The notes beneath the pieces were generated by a model that saw only the letters and a program-made list of their open reading frames with translations, ran no database searches and was not told the origin of the DNA. The translations under genes and the position numbers were made by a program. A stretch of DNA of 60,000 bases, from positions 151,408,945-151,468,944 of the forward strand of contig CM043950.1 in the NCBI GenBank assembly GCA_014529385.2. The letters run 5' to 3'. This stretch comes from Adiantum capillus-veneris (Eukaryota; Streptophyta; Polypodiopsida; Polypodiales; Pteridaceae). Shown piece by piece: positions 12,318 through 23,429 of the stretch (its first letter is position 1; each line of letters starts with the position of its first letter).

Positions 12318-12761
12318 TTAAGACTTCACTAATTGCATCCTTTTCCTTCTCATTTTCACATTGGTAGAAACATCACCTTTGGCATGTAGAGCACCATTAA
12401 GTGGCATAAACAACAAGGATGGCATAATGAGAGCATTCTTCTTAGCCTCTTTCTCCTTAGTACATGCTTGATTCTTTTTCTCAAGAGAACCATCATGATA
12501 TAGTACTGCACTAGAGGCGCTTTTTTTACCTACATCAATGCATACAGAAATCGTTGGCTCCACATCACCCTGCGATCCAAGCTCTTGTATTCTCTCTAAC
12601 TTCCATTCCTTATGCTTTGCAATCCGTACTGCATCCTCAAATGTAAGTGGCCTTTTAACCTCAACCTTTAATTTCAAATCAGCCCTCAAACTTTGAATAG
12701 ACATACACTTTCTAAGCATAAGAGGAGGAGCATCGACCTTGTTTTGAGAGCCTTCTAACAT
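12318..12761 (-). pseudogene. Gag-like fragment (C-terminal part)
   Basis: The segment SLRADLKLKVEV, then RPLTFEDAVRIAKHKEWKLE, has the leucine/charged pattern found near the C-terminal end of gypsy gag domains (x-L-x3-V-x4-P-x-T-F-x-x-A-x3-A). It resembles the corresponding part of the gag at 3015-3611. A lysine-rich tail follows. The start lies at the very edge of the LTR at 12761, so the N-terminal part of gag is lost or was never joined. Best read as a gag relic on the minus strand. Confidence 0.5.
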
Positions 12762-13242
12762 AGACGGAAGACGTAGCGTCCCTGCAAAATACCTCGAATA
12801 TCATGATGGAAACAACAAAACACCGCAAATACGCATACCTGACAAAGTCTGTGAGCATATAATCAAGTCGTACACGAACAGAGAGAGATAGAGAGCGGGA
12901 GAGAGTGAAAGAACGCGTGCAGGCCACCTCCTAGAGCGAAGTGCTACGCCGGCATGGCGAGAGAGAAGAGAGGAGAGGAGAGAACAAGACACAAGCACTG
13001 GGTGCAATCTCCCCCCGTGCAAGAGTGACCATTTCCCTCTTGCACGTATTTGTTTTATAGATTTCTTGAATGGTCAAATTGGTTACAAACTGGCCGGTCG
13101 GTTATAAATGGCCAAAGCTCAAAAAAGAGCACTTGAATAATAAAATGTACAATGTATATATTTTCATTCGCATAGGCCTAGTTGGGTCTAGTCTTTTCCA
13201 CCTGTCAGCTGCAATAAATAATAAAATATCCATTCTATAACA
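12761..13242 (-). repeat. 3' LTR of the non-coding element
   Basis: It matches 15199-15686 almost throughout. In element orientation it starts with TGTTATAGAATGG at 13242 and ends near 12761. The last few bases differ from the other copy (CTAACATAGACGG against TGCTACAGACGG). A TATAAAA box is present on the minus strand at 13053-13059. Confidence 0.85.
13016..13046. other. R/U5 hairpin shared with the chromovirus LTR
   Basis: Arm CGTGCAAGAG (13016-13025), an 11-nt loop, and its exact reverse complement (13037-13046). In element orientation it lies about 7 bases after the TATA box, near the expected transcript start. The same arms with a different 11-nt loop occur in the chromovirus LTRs. Confidence 0.75.
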
Positions 13243-13473
13243 TACACCTGATCGACCAGCAGCTACCTCTTGTAGGAAAGACAATATAGCATCCAAGCGG
13301 AATGTTGTTGAAGTGAGCACATGATTGTGAGGGAAAGGAGAAAGCTTGCGTGGAGTAGACGCTGCATTATGGCCACGACGTGTCCAGCTTGGCGTGGAAA
13401 TTGCAGGAGCCCATATTGGCTTCTTGTAGGGGGCCTGCTACGTCTGCTGCAACACGCTGCATATTATTTGAGC

Positions 13474-13529
<56 letters not shown>
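13474..13529. repeat. (GA)n microsatellite
   Basis: About 27 GA units inside the non-coding element. The frames across it are artefacts. Confidence 0.95.
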
Positions 13530-13532
<3 letters not shown>

Positions 13533-15180
13533 TTCAACATTATTAATGGGGCTCTCATCATTGTCAGTCGCTTGAAATGGTAGGAGTAGATTTAGTGGTG
13601 CAAAGGCTGTAAAACCGCCCACAGAAAAGCCATTAGAGATGAATAGAACAAGGGCATCCCTAACACGCTAATCAAGCTGTACAAGAAGATATGTGTACAT
13701 GACTTCTCTGGTTGCGCTGCAGTTTGATGAGAGAGGGGGAGAAGAGCACGCGGCTGTAAACTACAAGAGGACTGCATGGCGGGTAGAGTGAGTGGGAGGA
13801 GAGGTAGAGATAGGTGTTGGCCCCAATAGAAAATGAGCGGAGGATCCTGTCAGTGAGGGAGGGTTTTATTCATGTGTGCAATCGCCAGTTGACAACGCGA
13901 TAGAGTGAATGTTGTCAGAGGCTAAGCAGTCGAAAGAGAGAAAAAGAGAAAAATCGAACTCTGCATGCCATGCCAAGGGGGTGATTGACGTGCGTAGATG
14001 AGTGCTAGCCGCATGGTGAGTGGGTGGCGAGAAGGTATAGCATAGAGCCAAAAAAATAGTGGCCCTCCACCCAAAAAGCGTGGCATGCATAGGTCGAGAA
14101 CTAGTACATGTTGGTGGGTGAAGGTGAGCAGTGGTCGGCGCAGCGCAATAGAAAGAGAGAAAGACAAAGAATTCCACTACAATTCTATAGATTACCATGG
14201 TTGTGTGTGTGTGGGGGGGGGTGGGTGAGATAGAGAGAGATAGCGAGACAAAGAGTGTATTGTACTTAGTGTGGCCGCAAGCTGAGAAATAGAGAAAGTG
14301 TGTTTGACTAACTCTACCTCATGCATGCTTGAACGTCTGCATGTTGATCGTGCGGAGGATGACAAACTGTGATGCTGGGTGTCCAAGGGTGTTGTTTAGC
14401 GGCCTGCTGCACGACAGAGGAGGGTGACTGCATGGTTTCCCCTACCCACTATCGTAGAGGGTGAGAGAAAAATCGGCCATGCGTGCTACTGCCATTCCGT
14501 TTGCTATCTGCTCGTATCGCCTTCTACTACCTAATGAACCATCCCCACACCCTATGTGATGTGCCTTGCCCTCTTGCGCCACCTGCTGTGGAGTATGCTG
14601 CCACTGTGTTCTTTAATTAAAATAAAATATTACTATGGCTTTCAGCGATTCTCACAAAAAGAACTTGAGGGTCGTTCCCACTAAGCTGAGATATGGGAGA
14701 TGAGGCAATTGAGTTCCTTGTCTCCTCCCTATTACTTCTGCACTCAGGCACTCCCCAAGGTCTCTTGGGTTTATTCCTACAACAATCCTTCTTCTACTTC
14801 TGCTTCTCGTAGCCCGAAAGAAGCGAATCAAACCTCCATTACCTATAATTTGACCTTCCTAGGTTTAAGGTACATAAACAATATGATAGCCTAATCTCTT
14901 TCTTTCCATACTTGAATGCGATTGCATGCATCATATTAACGGATATTATGCGCAAGACTGTACGTATCGTACAACCAATTATCCATATCTATATAGATAT
15001 TCGATTAATCACAAAAAAATCCAATATCTTTAAACAATTGAAATACTTATGATGCAAAGAGGTTCGTAATAATCACGTACCTCTAATTTTAAACAAGAAA
15101 AATTAAATGTAAGTAAGCATGACTTATCTTTGTCCACCATCATCTCCATAGCCATCATCGCTGCAAGTCCAAGAGCATAA

Positions 15181-15198
15181 CCACATCTCTGATACCAC
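15181..15198 (-). other. Primer-binding site, initiator tRNA-Met type
   Basis: On the minus strand, directly after the LTR end TAGCA, the sequence reads GTGGTATCAGAGATGTGG. TGGTATCAGAG is the standard plant retrotransposon site complementary to the 3' end of tRNA-Met. This fixes the orientation of the element and identifies the right-hand copy as the 5' LTR. Confidence 0.85.
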
Positions 15199-15686
15199 TG
15201 CTACAGACGGAAGACGTAGCGTCCCTGCAAAATACCTCGAATAGCATGATGGAAACAACAAAACATCGCAAATACGCATACCTGACAAAGCCTGTGAGCA
15301 TATAATCAAGTCGTACACGAACAAAGAGAGATAGAGAGTGGGAGAGAGCAAAAGAACGCGTGCAGGCGCACCTCCTAGAGCGGAGTGCTACGCCGGCATG
15401 GCGAGAGAGAAGAGAGGAGAGGAGAGAACAAGACACAAGCACTGGGTACAATCTCCCCCCGTGAAAGGGTGACCATTTCCCTCTTGCACGTATTTGTTTT
15501 ACAGATTTCTTGAATGGTCAAATTGGTTACAAACTGGCCGGTCGGTTATAAATGGCCAAAGCTCAAAAAAGAGCACTTGAATAATAAAATGTACAATGTA
15601 TATATTTTCATTTGCATAGGCCTAGTTGGGTCTAGTCTTTTCCGCCTGTCAGCTGAAATAAATAATAAAATATCCATTCTATAACA
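15199..15686 (-). repeat. 5' LTR of the non-coding element
   Basis: In element orientation it starts TGTTATAG at 15686 and ends CTGTAGCA at 15199. The TATA box seen in the other LTR is changed here to TGTAAAA, and the hairpin arm has two mismatches. This promoter copy is probably damaged. Confidence 0.85.
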
Positions 15687-15689
15687 GAG

Positions 15690-18600
15690 GATATCAAGTA
15701 GAACAGGTTAAAAAGTGGAACTGAAGTTGTTAAAGTGCACTCAATGGACATGTATGAAGAGTTGGAAATATATGAGGCACTTATGCATATTGAGGATGAC
15801 TTGGATAAAGAAGTTGAAGCACAGGTAGAGACGAAGTACAAGACCGTTGCAAAGAAAGTGAGACATGTGGCTACACCTCTACCAAAGGGAAGTGATGAAG
15901 TAATTAAAGAAGCTTCTTGACAGCCTATGCTCAGAAATCCTAAGAACATTGGGCACAAATTCACTAAAGAGACATTGCAGCAATTGAAGGTGGGAGAAGA
16001 TGGTTTTCTCAACGAAGAGGAAATCAAGTGTTTTCAAGGTATGGTCAAAAAACATGGCAAAGCTTTTGCCTTTGAGCCAAGTGAGATTGGGTGTGTGGAT
16101 CCAAGTGTTGTTGCACCTATGGTTATATTCATTGTTCCTCACATGCCATGGAGCTTACGTCCTATTCCAGTTCCTAAAGCTCACTTGTCAAAGCTTATCA
16201 ATTTGCTTAATGAGAAGATACAAATGGGAATCTTGGAACCATCATGTGTGCCATGCTCTAACCGATGGCTCACTGTTCCGAAGAAAAATGGTGCTTTAAG
16301 GTTTATACAGGATATGCAGCCTGTTAACAAGGTAACAATCCGCAATGTGGGTACCAGCCCAATTGTGGATGAATTGCTGAGGCTTTTGCAGGTAGGTCAA
16401 TTTAATCTATGGGTGATCTTTATTCTGGATATGATCAATTTCAGTTAGATTTGGAGAGCAGGGATCTTACTACGATGCGTACACCTCTAGGATTGGTAAG
16501 GATGTGTACTCTGCCACAGGGTGCTACTAATTCTATACCTCATATGATGAACGTCATGAATAAGGTATTAAGGGACTTTATCCCACATGTTACTATGCCT
16601 TTCATTGATGATCTACCGATTAAGGGCTGTGAGGAAGGCTCAAAAGATGAAGTAAAAGATCAGAGGGGGTGCTGACAGTTTGTTGCTCAACATATTGCTG
16701 ACTGTGATGCTATTTTATCCAAGCTTGAAGACGTTAACTTAACACTTTCAGGGAAAAAATCAAATTTTGGTGCCAAAGAGGTTCTAATTGTAGGGCACAT
16801 GTGCAGTCCAGAAGGTAGAAGGCCAAGTCCGGCTAAAGTTAAAGTTGAAGGTATTCAAAAGATGAAGGAAACGTGCTCTTCGGTTACTGAAGTTCGTCGA
16901 TTTTTGGGTGCATGTGTGTTCTATCTTATTTGGCTGCCACATTTCGCTCGTGTTGCAAAAGTTCTTTATCAACTGTTGAGAAAAGGTAAAAGATTTTTTT
17001 GGGAAGAAGTTCACACATGAGCTATGAGTAAATTAAAGAAGATGCTCCTTGAGGCTCTGACCTTGAGGAAAGTCGACTACAAATGCGAAAGGCTAGTAAT
17101 CTTAACAGTTGACACTAGCCCGACAGGTATTGGATGGGCTATAGGTCAAGATGATGAAGAAGGGAACAGGTATGCGGTTCGATTTGGAGCAAAAGTGCTC
17201 AATGCTCGCCAAAGAGGCTACCCACAGGTTAAGAGAGAACTTTGGGGCGTTGCTACTGCTCTAAGGTCTGATAAAGAATACTTTATTGGAGCTTCACTTG
17301 TGGTAGAGAAAAATTTCTTTCCACTGATAGGGATGATTTCTTGCCACTGATAGGGATGATTGCAAATTGCTCTACTCCGGATATTGCTATGCTACGATGT
17401 ATAGCCTATATTAAATCTCTTAATACTGAATTTTGTCATATTGCAGGTAGAGATAATCCTGTTGTAGATATTTTATCAAGAGCTAGATTTGAAGATGAAG
17501 AAGAGATGCTGACCACAAGTGATGATGTTGGCTTGAAGTTCTATTCGTCTTCTTATCTGCATGCAAATTGTGGAAATATTGCTCATACTTTTGAGGTATT
17601 TTATGAAGAGTTCTATGAAGGAGAATGGCTTTTGATTGGTCGCTACCTTAGAACTCTTACTAAGAATGAAGGGTGGACGGATCAAGAATACAAAAAGATC
17701 AGGAAGAAAGCTTACGGCTATTTTCTGAAGGATGGCCATTTATGGAAGCAACCAAAACGCTCTAAAGGAGTACCGCAGTAGGTTGTTTGTGATAAAGCGA
17801 CTCAACAGCAGGTTATCAAAGAGTTTCATGAAAGTTTATGGGCTGGACACAGAGGGGTCTGGGAAACTTTTGTCAAGATTAAGGATTGTTACTGGTGGAA
17901 AGGTATGTATAAAGATGTGGCTCAGTTTGTAGAGACATGCCTAGTATGCCAACAGTATTCTAATGTACTGCATCGAGATGGATTGCATCCCACCTATCCA
18001 CTGGCTATGCACTACAAGTGGGTGGTGGACCTGGTTACCATGCCAGTAGATGCGGTATATTGTTATTGCAAGAGAGGATCTTAATAATCAGGTGGAAGGC
18101 ATAGCTTTCCGTACCAAAGCTACGAGTTCCATATGCAAGTTCTTGCTTGAGGATGTTATTTCCAGGTATGGATGTGTTGGTAGAATTACTGTTGATAGAG
18201 GAGAGCTGGATGCAGTGAAGCTTAGGATTTCTTTGCTCACTTGGGCGTTAAATTGTCTCTCACTACAGCATACAATCCAGAGGGTAATGGTAAAAGTGAA
18301 AGAGGGCATCCACCTATTGTTAAAGCTTTAGCAAAGGCATGCTAGGGACATATTGGTGATTGGCCTAAACTCCTACCATTTGCTTTATGGGCTGATCGAA
18401 CTACACATAGTTCTGTTACAGGTTTTATGCCATTTGAGTTAATGTACGGGCAAAAACCCATTATGCCTACAGAGGAAGCGGTTATCTCTTAGACCGTAAT
18501 GCCATGGGAAGAAGGTATGTCTACAAAAGATTTGCTTGCATTGTGCATTCGCCAACTTGAGAGGCGTCAGGAAGATATTGAACAGGCTAAAGTATTGCTT

Positions 18601-18963
18601 AAGGAAGCAAGACTAAAGAATAAGGCAGCATTCGATGATAATCACAGACTACGACCTCGTGCCATTAAAGATGGGGATTGGGTCCTTGTATATGACAGTA
18701 GCCTGGAAAACCAGTACATTGCTATGTGGAAAATGGTTAAACGATCGTTTGGACCATATGTAGTACTTCATGTCTATGATAATGCGACCTACAAGTTATG
18801 TGAGCTTGATGGCACTGACCTCAAGGTTCCTATTGCAGAGAAAAGAGTTAAGTTGTTGAAGCAACGCGATGGTGAGATTAATATTGGAGACTTCAACACA
18901 GATCAACCTCCTGAAGAGAATGTTATGTATGCATCAGACGACGAGTCTGATGATGGATCTTGA
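15690..18963 (+). pseudogene. pol: Ty3/gypsy pol relic of an unusual, fungal-like type
   Basis: Domains in order. RT (about 16100-16640) has VPKKNGALRFIQDMQPVN, LYSGYDQFQLDL, LPQGATNS and the catalytic MPFIDDLPIKG. The RT thumb includes VRRFLGACVFY. RNase H (about 17080-17480) has TVDTSPTGIGWAIGQD and HIAGRDNPVVDILSR. The integrase zinc finger (about 17820-17960) has FHESLWAGHRG and CLVCQQ. The core has TVDRGELDAV and EGNGKSERGHPP; the C-terminal part has WVLVYDSS, GPYVVL and ELDG. The phrases FIDDLPIKG, LPQGATNS and NGKSERGH recall a gypsy group I know mainly from fungi, not the common plant lineages; that placement is from memory. In-frame stops lie at 15918, 16673, 17018 and 17779, with a frameshift near 16400, a 23-bp duplication at 17321, and further breaks in the integrase. 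The 5' end is cut at the LTR of the neighbouring element. Confidence 0.85.
17321..17366 (+). repeat. 23-bp tandem duplication inside pol
   Basis: CCACTGATAGGGATGATT occurs at 17321 and again at 17344, 23 bp apart. The duplication adds 23 bases and so shifts the reading frame inside the RNase H region. Confidence 0.9.
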
Positions 18964-19010
18964 TGATGCTTTATGAGTACGGTTGGCACAGACCGGAGGC
19001 TGTGCAGGTT

Positions 19011-19023
19011 CAGAGGGGGTGGA
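19011..19023 (+). other. Polypurine tract candidate before a 3' LTR
   Basis: CAGAGGGGGTGGA lies about 50 bp after the pol stop and is followed by TGTCGTGCAGC, a plausible LTR start at 19024. This fits the order pol, purine tract, 3' LTR on the plus strand. The far LTR end was not identified. Confidence 0.55.
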
Positions 19024-19699
19024 TGTCGTGCAGCTCCGCTCCCATGCTAAGAAAGATGCTAGATAAATGCACATCAAGTTGTTTGAAGCTTACATGATTA
19101 ATGAACAGTGATTAGGGCCTTGTAACAGGCCAAGTTTGATGCTGAATATATGTCAAGTGCGGTTGAAAGGGCCAAAACATGCCTTAATGATGCTAAAAAG
19201 GACTATTATTGAAGTGATCACAGATGGGATATTATGATCTAGAACTGCACTGCTTGAAATGCTCTATCGGCTTGTCTTTACAGCTCATCGATTGGAGCTA
19301 CGGTGAAGAAGTTATGGCAGTTTGAAGTTTGAGTGGATTGCAGATCCGTACCAAATTGGCAAACTATAGCTGAGGGGACAAAAATGAAATGAATGCACGG
19401 GCTTGAAGTGCTCACTGTGTGGAGCACGTTGGTCTTTTCAGTTCACTCATTGGAGTCCGGATCGCCAAAATATTGGCCGATTAAGATACACCGGGGGCCG
19501 GCTCCGTACCAGTCCAGTCGGCTGGGTAGGTGTCTCAGTTGCGAGTTTTGTCTATTTTCCAGAGTTTGGGATGCTAGAGAAGTAGTAGCTTGATGAGAGT
19601 CATGCCTGGGATGTCATATCATGCAGTGCTTGGCCGGCAGTGGTTGTAATTGGCAATACCTGGCTGACAAGAAAGAAACTCTGACACTTTTTATCGGAT

Positions 19700-19960
19700 G
19701 TGATGGGAAGACCTTACTTCGATGCAATCACCTATAGTTGCATCTTAAAGGTATGTAGGATTATACGAGAGGTTGAGACGCGCATCGAAGTTCAAGATGA
19801 TAAGGCGAGTCAAGGAATGCTCACACAGAATGCCGTGTTTGGCAGTGCTTTGTTAGGTATGTATGCCAACTGTGGTGCCACAAATTTTTGTAGAGCTTCA
19901 TGTCTAGAATGTCGACTCCCAATGCTTTAAAAGATATGTATGCCAAGTGTGGTGCCAAGC
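19700..19960 (+). pseudogene. Pentatricopeptide-repeat (PPR) protein fragment
   Basis: The frame starting at 19700 reads FDAITYSCILKVCRIIREVE, then a short spacer, then NAVFGSALLGMYANCGAT. A second KDMYAKCGAKP follows near 19930-19960 in another frame. The pattern ITYSCILK, about 35 residues, then ALxxMYAKCGA is the classic P/L/S-type PPR spacing of plant organelle RNA-binding proteins. Only about two motifs are present, with no start, no DYW or E domain, and a frame break near 19890, so this is a fragment. It lies 3' of the gypsy pol on the same strand, which may mean capture by the element or a chance insertion. Confidence 0.75.
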
Positions 19961-20588
19961 CCATTTATAATGGCCAAGGGCCATAATTATGTTTGCCCAT
20001 GGTCGGCCGAAGGGCCGCCCAATGTGGCACTAAGGGCCGCCCACTTAAGGGATACAATGTGAACAAAAGAAAAGAGGGAGGTCGATGGCGTGGGTTGGCA
20101 GCGAGGAGGGCGTAGGGGAAGAAAAACTACTCGTGGCGCTTGGTAGGAGGCTCGCATGATGATGAGCATGAAGAGACAAACGCTTAGCATCCTGAGGCGA
20201 TCCCTTTCGATAGTAGCCACGTAAACTTTTGCGCCGATCACTGACCAGCCTACCACGTCATCACAGACGCTCCCACGCCACATCAGTCACAACGTCGTGA
20301 CTGTGTGGTTGGGAAAAAACAAGGAGGTCTTTTTAAAGGAAAGGTATCAACGAGAAGATAGGTTTTTTTTATAGTAAGCAAGGAGGGGAGCGCCAAAAAC
20401 AAAGAGAGCAGGAGAGCGTGAGGAGGTCAAGGTTTCTCTTTCTCTCTCTCGACAAGTCTCGGCAAGACAAGAGGGTGATTACAAGTGAAGGCAAGCGTGA
20501 GAGGAAAGCAAGGGAAATCTATCGAGCTTGGAGCAGAAGGTAGAAAGGGCGAAAGAAGCTTGGAGAAAGCATGACTCTCTCTCTTTCA

Positions 20589-20695
20589 GCTTAGCAAAAA
20601 GAAGCCAACTAAAGCACGATTCTCATTCCGCTTAGCAAGGAGAAGGCAACCAAAGCACAATTCTCATTCGGCTTAGGCAAGGAGAAATCAACAAG
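20589..20695. repeat. About 41-bp tandem repeat, 2.5 copies
   Basis: The unit CTTAGCAAGGAGAAGGCAAC, followed by CAAAGCACAATTCTCATTCGG, is present twice with a few changes. A third partial unit begins CTTAGGCAAGGAG. Confidence 0.8.
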
Positions 20696-21164
20696 GGCTT
20701 GTAAGCAGTCAGGAGAAGAAATAATCTTCGGCATAGACAGTGGACTAAAGACAAATCAAACAGATGGAATTGACACAACAAGATTTTCCTCGTCAGCGGG
20801 AAAATTTGTTCAGTTATCTCTTTTTGATGAATTGTGGAGCTGCTAACGGCCCGGTATGATCTGTAATGGGAGTTTAAGCTCCTAAACTATCATTATCATT
20901 ACTTAATGGTGTCGTTAACGACACTTCTTCTTGATTGCGTATCAGTTTTGTTGGTGTTACCAATTTTCGAGCAAGTTTTGTGCGTCGATAGCATTACCAA
21001 GTAATTAATTGCTGTTGTATTGTGCGGTGCGGCAATTTTTCGCTCTCAATTTTTTCACAGCCAGCAGCCCGGTGCCGACCTGACTCAAGTTTCGAACACT
21101 TATCCCCCGACACCGGGTAGGGTCTATCTCGGAGGGAAAAATTCATCGAACGATCAGGTAGCCT

Positions 21165-23429
21165 TTAAGTCACATGGTCATTTTTTGTGAACATGAAGAG
21201 TTGTGGATTAACAGTTTTGTTAATTAACATTGTGATCACAAAAAAAACATGTGTTGACATGAATATGAAATCCCTGGCAACATTCCTAGCTTCCCAGATG
21301 AAGGTAAGCATCCAAAATCTAATCAAAATCAAACATAAATGTAGACCCTCATTCCCACTTTCCAGCATCCCACAAAGCATCCTATACTTAGAAATCTTGA
21401 TCTGCCGGCAAAGTCTACAATAGTTCTCAAAAGATCTCCACCATTTATTAACTTGCATACAATTCCCAATACAGAATATGTTTCATAGATTCTAGTTTTT
21501 GAGATCTAATACAATTTCCTTGTGTCACATTCTTCCTTGACAGTAGCTCGCCAATGGGCATGGCCCCTGTTTAGATTCACCAAAGAAAGATTTTATGTCT
21601 CTAAGCATATTGTGCATCCTAGTTGGACTCAATTCTATATAACCACCATTACCCCGTGTGTTGAAACCCCCACATCTTGTTGCAGCTCTGATGGATTTGG
21701 ATTTTCGAACCAACAATTGATAGAAGATCTTTGTCAAATAACATCACCAATTGACCAAATTGTTTGGGAGTTCCCAATCCCAAAACCTTTGAGATGATTT
21801 TTGATTACATGGAATGTGAAGATTGAAGACAATAGTTGACAACAGTGCCCATGGTACTCTAAAGCCATCTACAAGCCTGAACAATCTCGTAGGAGTGTAA
21901 AGAACCCTACCATCCCAAACCAATTTAGATAATACATATTTCCATGATTGCAGAAGCATGTTACTAGTATTTCCACATAATTTCAATGGCATAGTAGAGA
22001 AAAATTTATCCCACGAAGACATATTCCAAAAACCATGAAATCAAGCGATAGCTTTGTCAATCAAATACCATAATAACTTGGACCACATTTATCCGTTATC
22101 AGCATATGTCTCACGAGTGTAGCCTGCCTAGCCAACATCTGCGATTGAGAATGCATAATTCCCCGAGCAATGCAGGTCCTATGGCTAGAGCTCCATAAGA
22201 TTTATAGGTACCTAGATCTGAGACGGTTCAGAGCAGTATCAGACCACTCACAAGCAGCGGTAAGAAATACAACAAGTATGGAACGAGAATGGCCTAAAGC
22301 ACTCTAACCCGAACATAATAGACCCTCTCTTCCACCCACTCAGTCAGTTGTTTAGAGGTAGCATCCACCCCTGTGGAATATCCTTAAAGATAGTGCCCTG
22401 GTGCAGATATATCAATTAAATTAGATTTACCCAAATTTATCTCAAGTCTTGCAGCGAGCGAGTATACACTCAGATAGTTCATACACTTCTCAATGTTAGC
22501 ATTATTGGCTTGAAGAAAAGTTAAGGTATCATCAGCAAAGCCCAAGGCTACTAGCTGTTCTTCCCCAATTTGCATACCTTTGAGTTTCCTCCCACTAACA
22601 TGAGTAGCAAGAAAGAAAAAAAAATGGACGTGTAGAAGTAGAAAAAAACAACAGGCTCAAGGGACATCCTAGTCTCATGGACCTGCAAATTTGCACGGCT
22701 TCTGACAGCCGGCCATTGATTAGAATTTGTGATGAGTCCCCTTGCCCTAGCAAAAGAATGCATTACGAAATTATGTTGCCAAATCCCATTTTTTAAAGGA
22801 TGTTAACGAGAAAATCCCACAACATTGAGTCAAAAGCTTTTGCAAAGTCAAGTTGTAGCATTGCCACTCTTTTATTTTTTTTCTGCAAGCTTCTATGCTT
22901 AGCGTGACAATAAGAATTTTATCAAGTATGTACAAGCCCCCTACAAATCCAGAGTGAGATTCATGCAAATGATCTTCAAGAAAGGAAGAGATTCTGATAG
23001 TTATGGCTTTGACTAGATGCTTATACAGGATACCCATCATGGTGGTAGGCCTCCAATATGAAAAGGAGGTGGGAAAGGTTTCTAGAGGCAAAAATTTGAT
23101 AATTCCCTGTTTTAAGTGGGGCTCCATACTTTGGGTGTTCCAAATACAGTTTATGACTGCAAGTACTAGAGGGATCAAGAGGTGCCACTATGCTAGCAAA
23201 AACTCCTTAGTGAGTCCACAAACCCCTGTTGATTTTCATTACCTAAATTTTTGAGATCCCACAACAATTCCTTAACATCAAGAAGGCCTTCAAGTCTATT
23301 AGCATTACACGCCTCAACACATGGATTCATAACTGAAAGCATTAATCAAAGGCTTTTTGCCTTTTTGGAGATTGATAAGGCTCTTACTGAGGATTTCATC
23401 ATGGTATAACTTACACTTTTCAAGACCTC
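21165..23429 (-). pseudogene. L1-type LINE ORF2 relic (reverse transcriptase to C-terminus)
   Basis: On the minus strand, reverse transcriptase motifs appear in order. LPLETFPTSFSYWRPTTMMG and HESHSGFVGGLYILDKIL lie near 22950-23110, and the catalytic LGFADDTLTFLQ near 22530. ORF2 C-terminal sequence continues in several frames down to about 21165 (for example NKWWRSFENYC and RVPWALLS). The order and motifs match the better-preserved LINE at 50.7-54.8 kb. Multiple stops and frameshifts make it dead. Its 5' side ends exactly where the 11.2-kb LTR element begins (target duplication at 23425), so that element probably inserted into it. Confidence 0.8.
23425..23429. repeat. Target-site duplication ACCTC (left)
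   Basis: ACCTC directly precedes the LTR start at 23430 and recurs at 34606-34610, directly after the other LTR. A 5-bp duplication is the usual signature of LTR retrotransposon integration. Confidence 0.9.

Larger units (their letters stand above)
12755..15686 (-). mobile_element. Non-coding LTR retrotransposon (LARD/TRIM-like), minus strand
   Basis: Two direct LTRs of about 485 bp (12761-13242 and 15199-15686) flank about 1.96 kb with no coding sequence. Orientation follows from the primer-binding site next to the right-hand copy and from the LTR ends (TGTTAT at the right, TAGCA at the left). The internal part holds a (GA)n run and short low-complexity frames only. It must rely on proteins from another element. 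Its LTR shares an R/U5 block with the chromovirus at 35-41 kb. LTR copies differ at roughly 17 sites by eye (about 3-4%), so it is older than that chromovirus. The outer edge at 12755-12761 is altered and no target duplication is clear. Confidence 0.75.
19024..21130 (+). other. Possible 3' LTR / 3' region of the gypsy element, with foreign inserts
   Basis: No pol domains remain after 18963. The segment contains a diverged internal duplication near 19240-19340 and 19405-19515 (both have TCATTGGAG-like and CCGTACCA phrases), then a PPR gene fragment, then the tandem repeat at 20589. Next comes a U5-like stretch near 20850-21120 (GTCGTTAACGAC, then CCGACACCGGGTAGG). If all of this were one LTR it would be about 2 kb. 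With only one copy in the window the limits are uncertain. Confidence 0.35.

Noticed and set aside
11459-12761. A two-gene host locus on the minus strand
   Set aside because: The upstream frame has a gag-like pattern and begins at an LTR edge, and no intron or known plant domain was seen; a retroelement origin is more likely.
13866-14198. Minus-strand frame of 110 codons inside the non-coding element
   Set aside because: Low-complexity Ser/Leu/Phe/His composition, an overlapping alternative frame of similar length, and no domain.
19393-19593. Two overlapping plus frames of about 60 codons
   Set aside because: Short, overlapping in different frames, and located in the presumed 3' LTR with an internal duplication; no domain.
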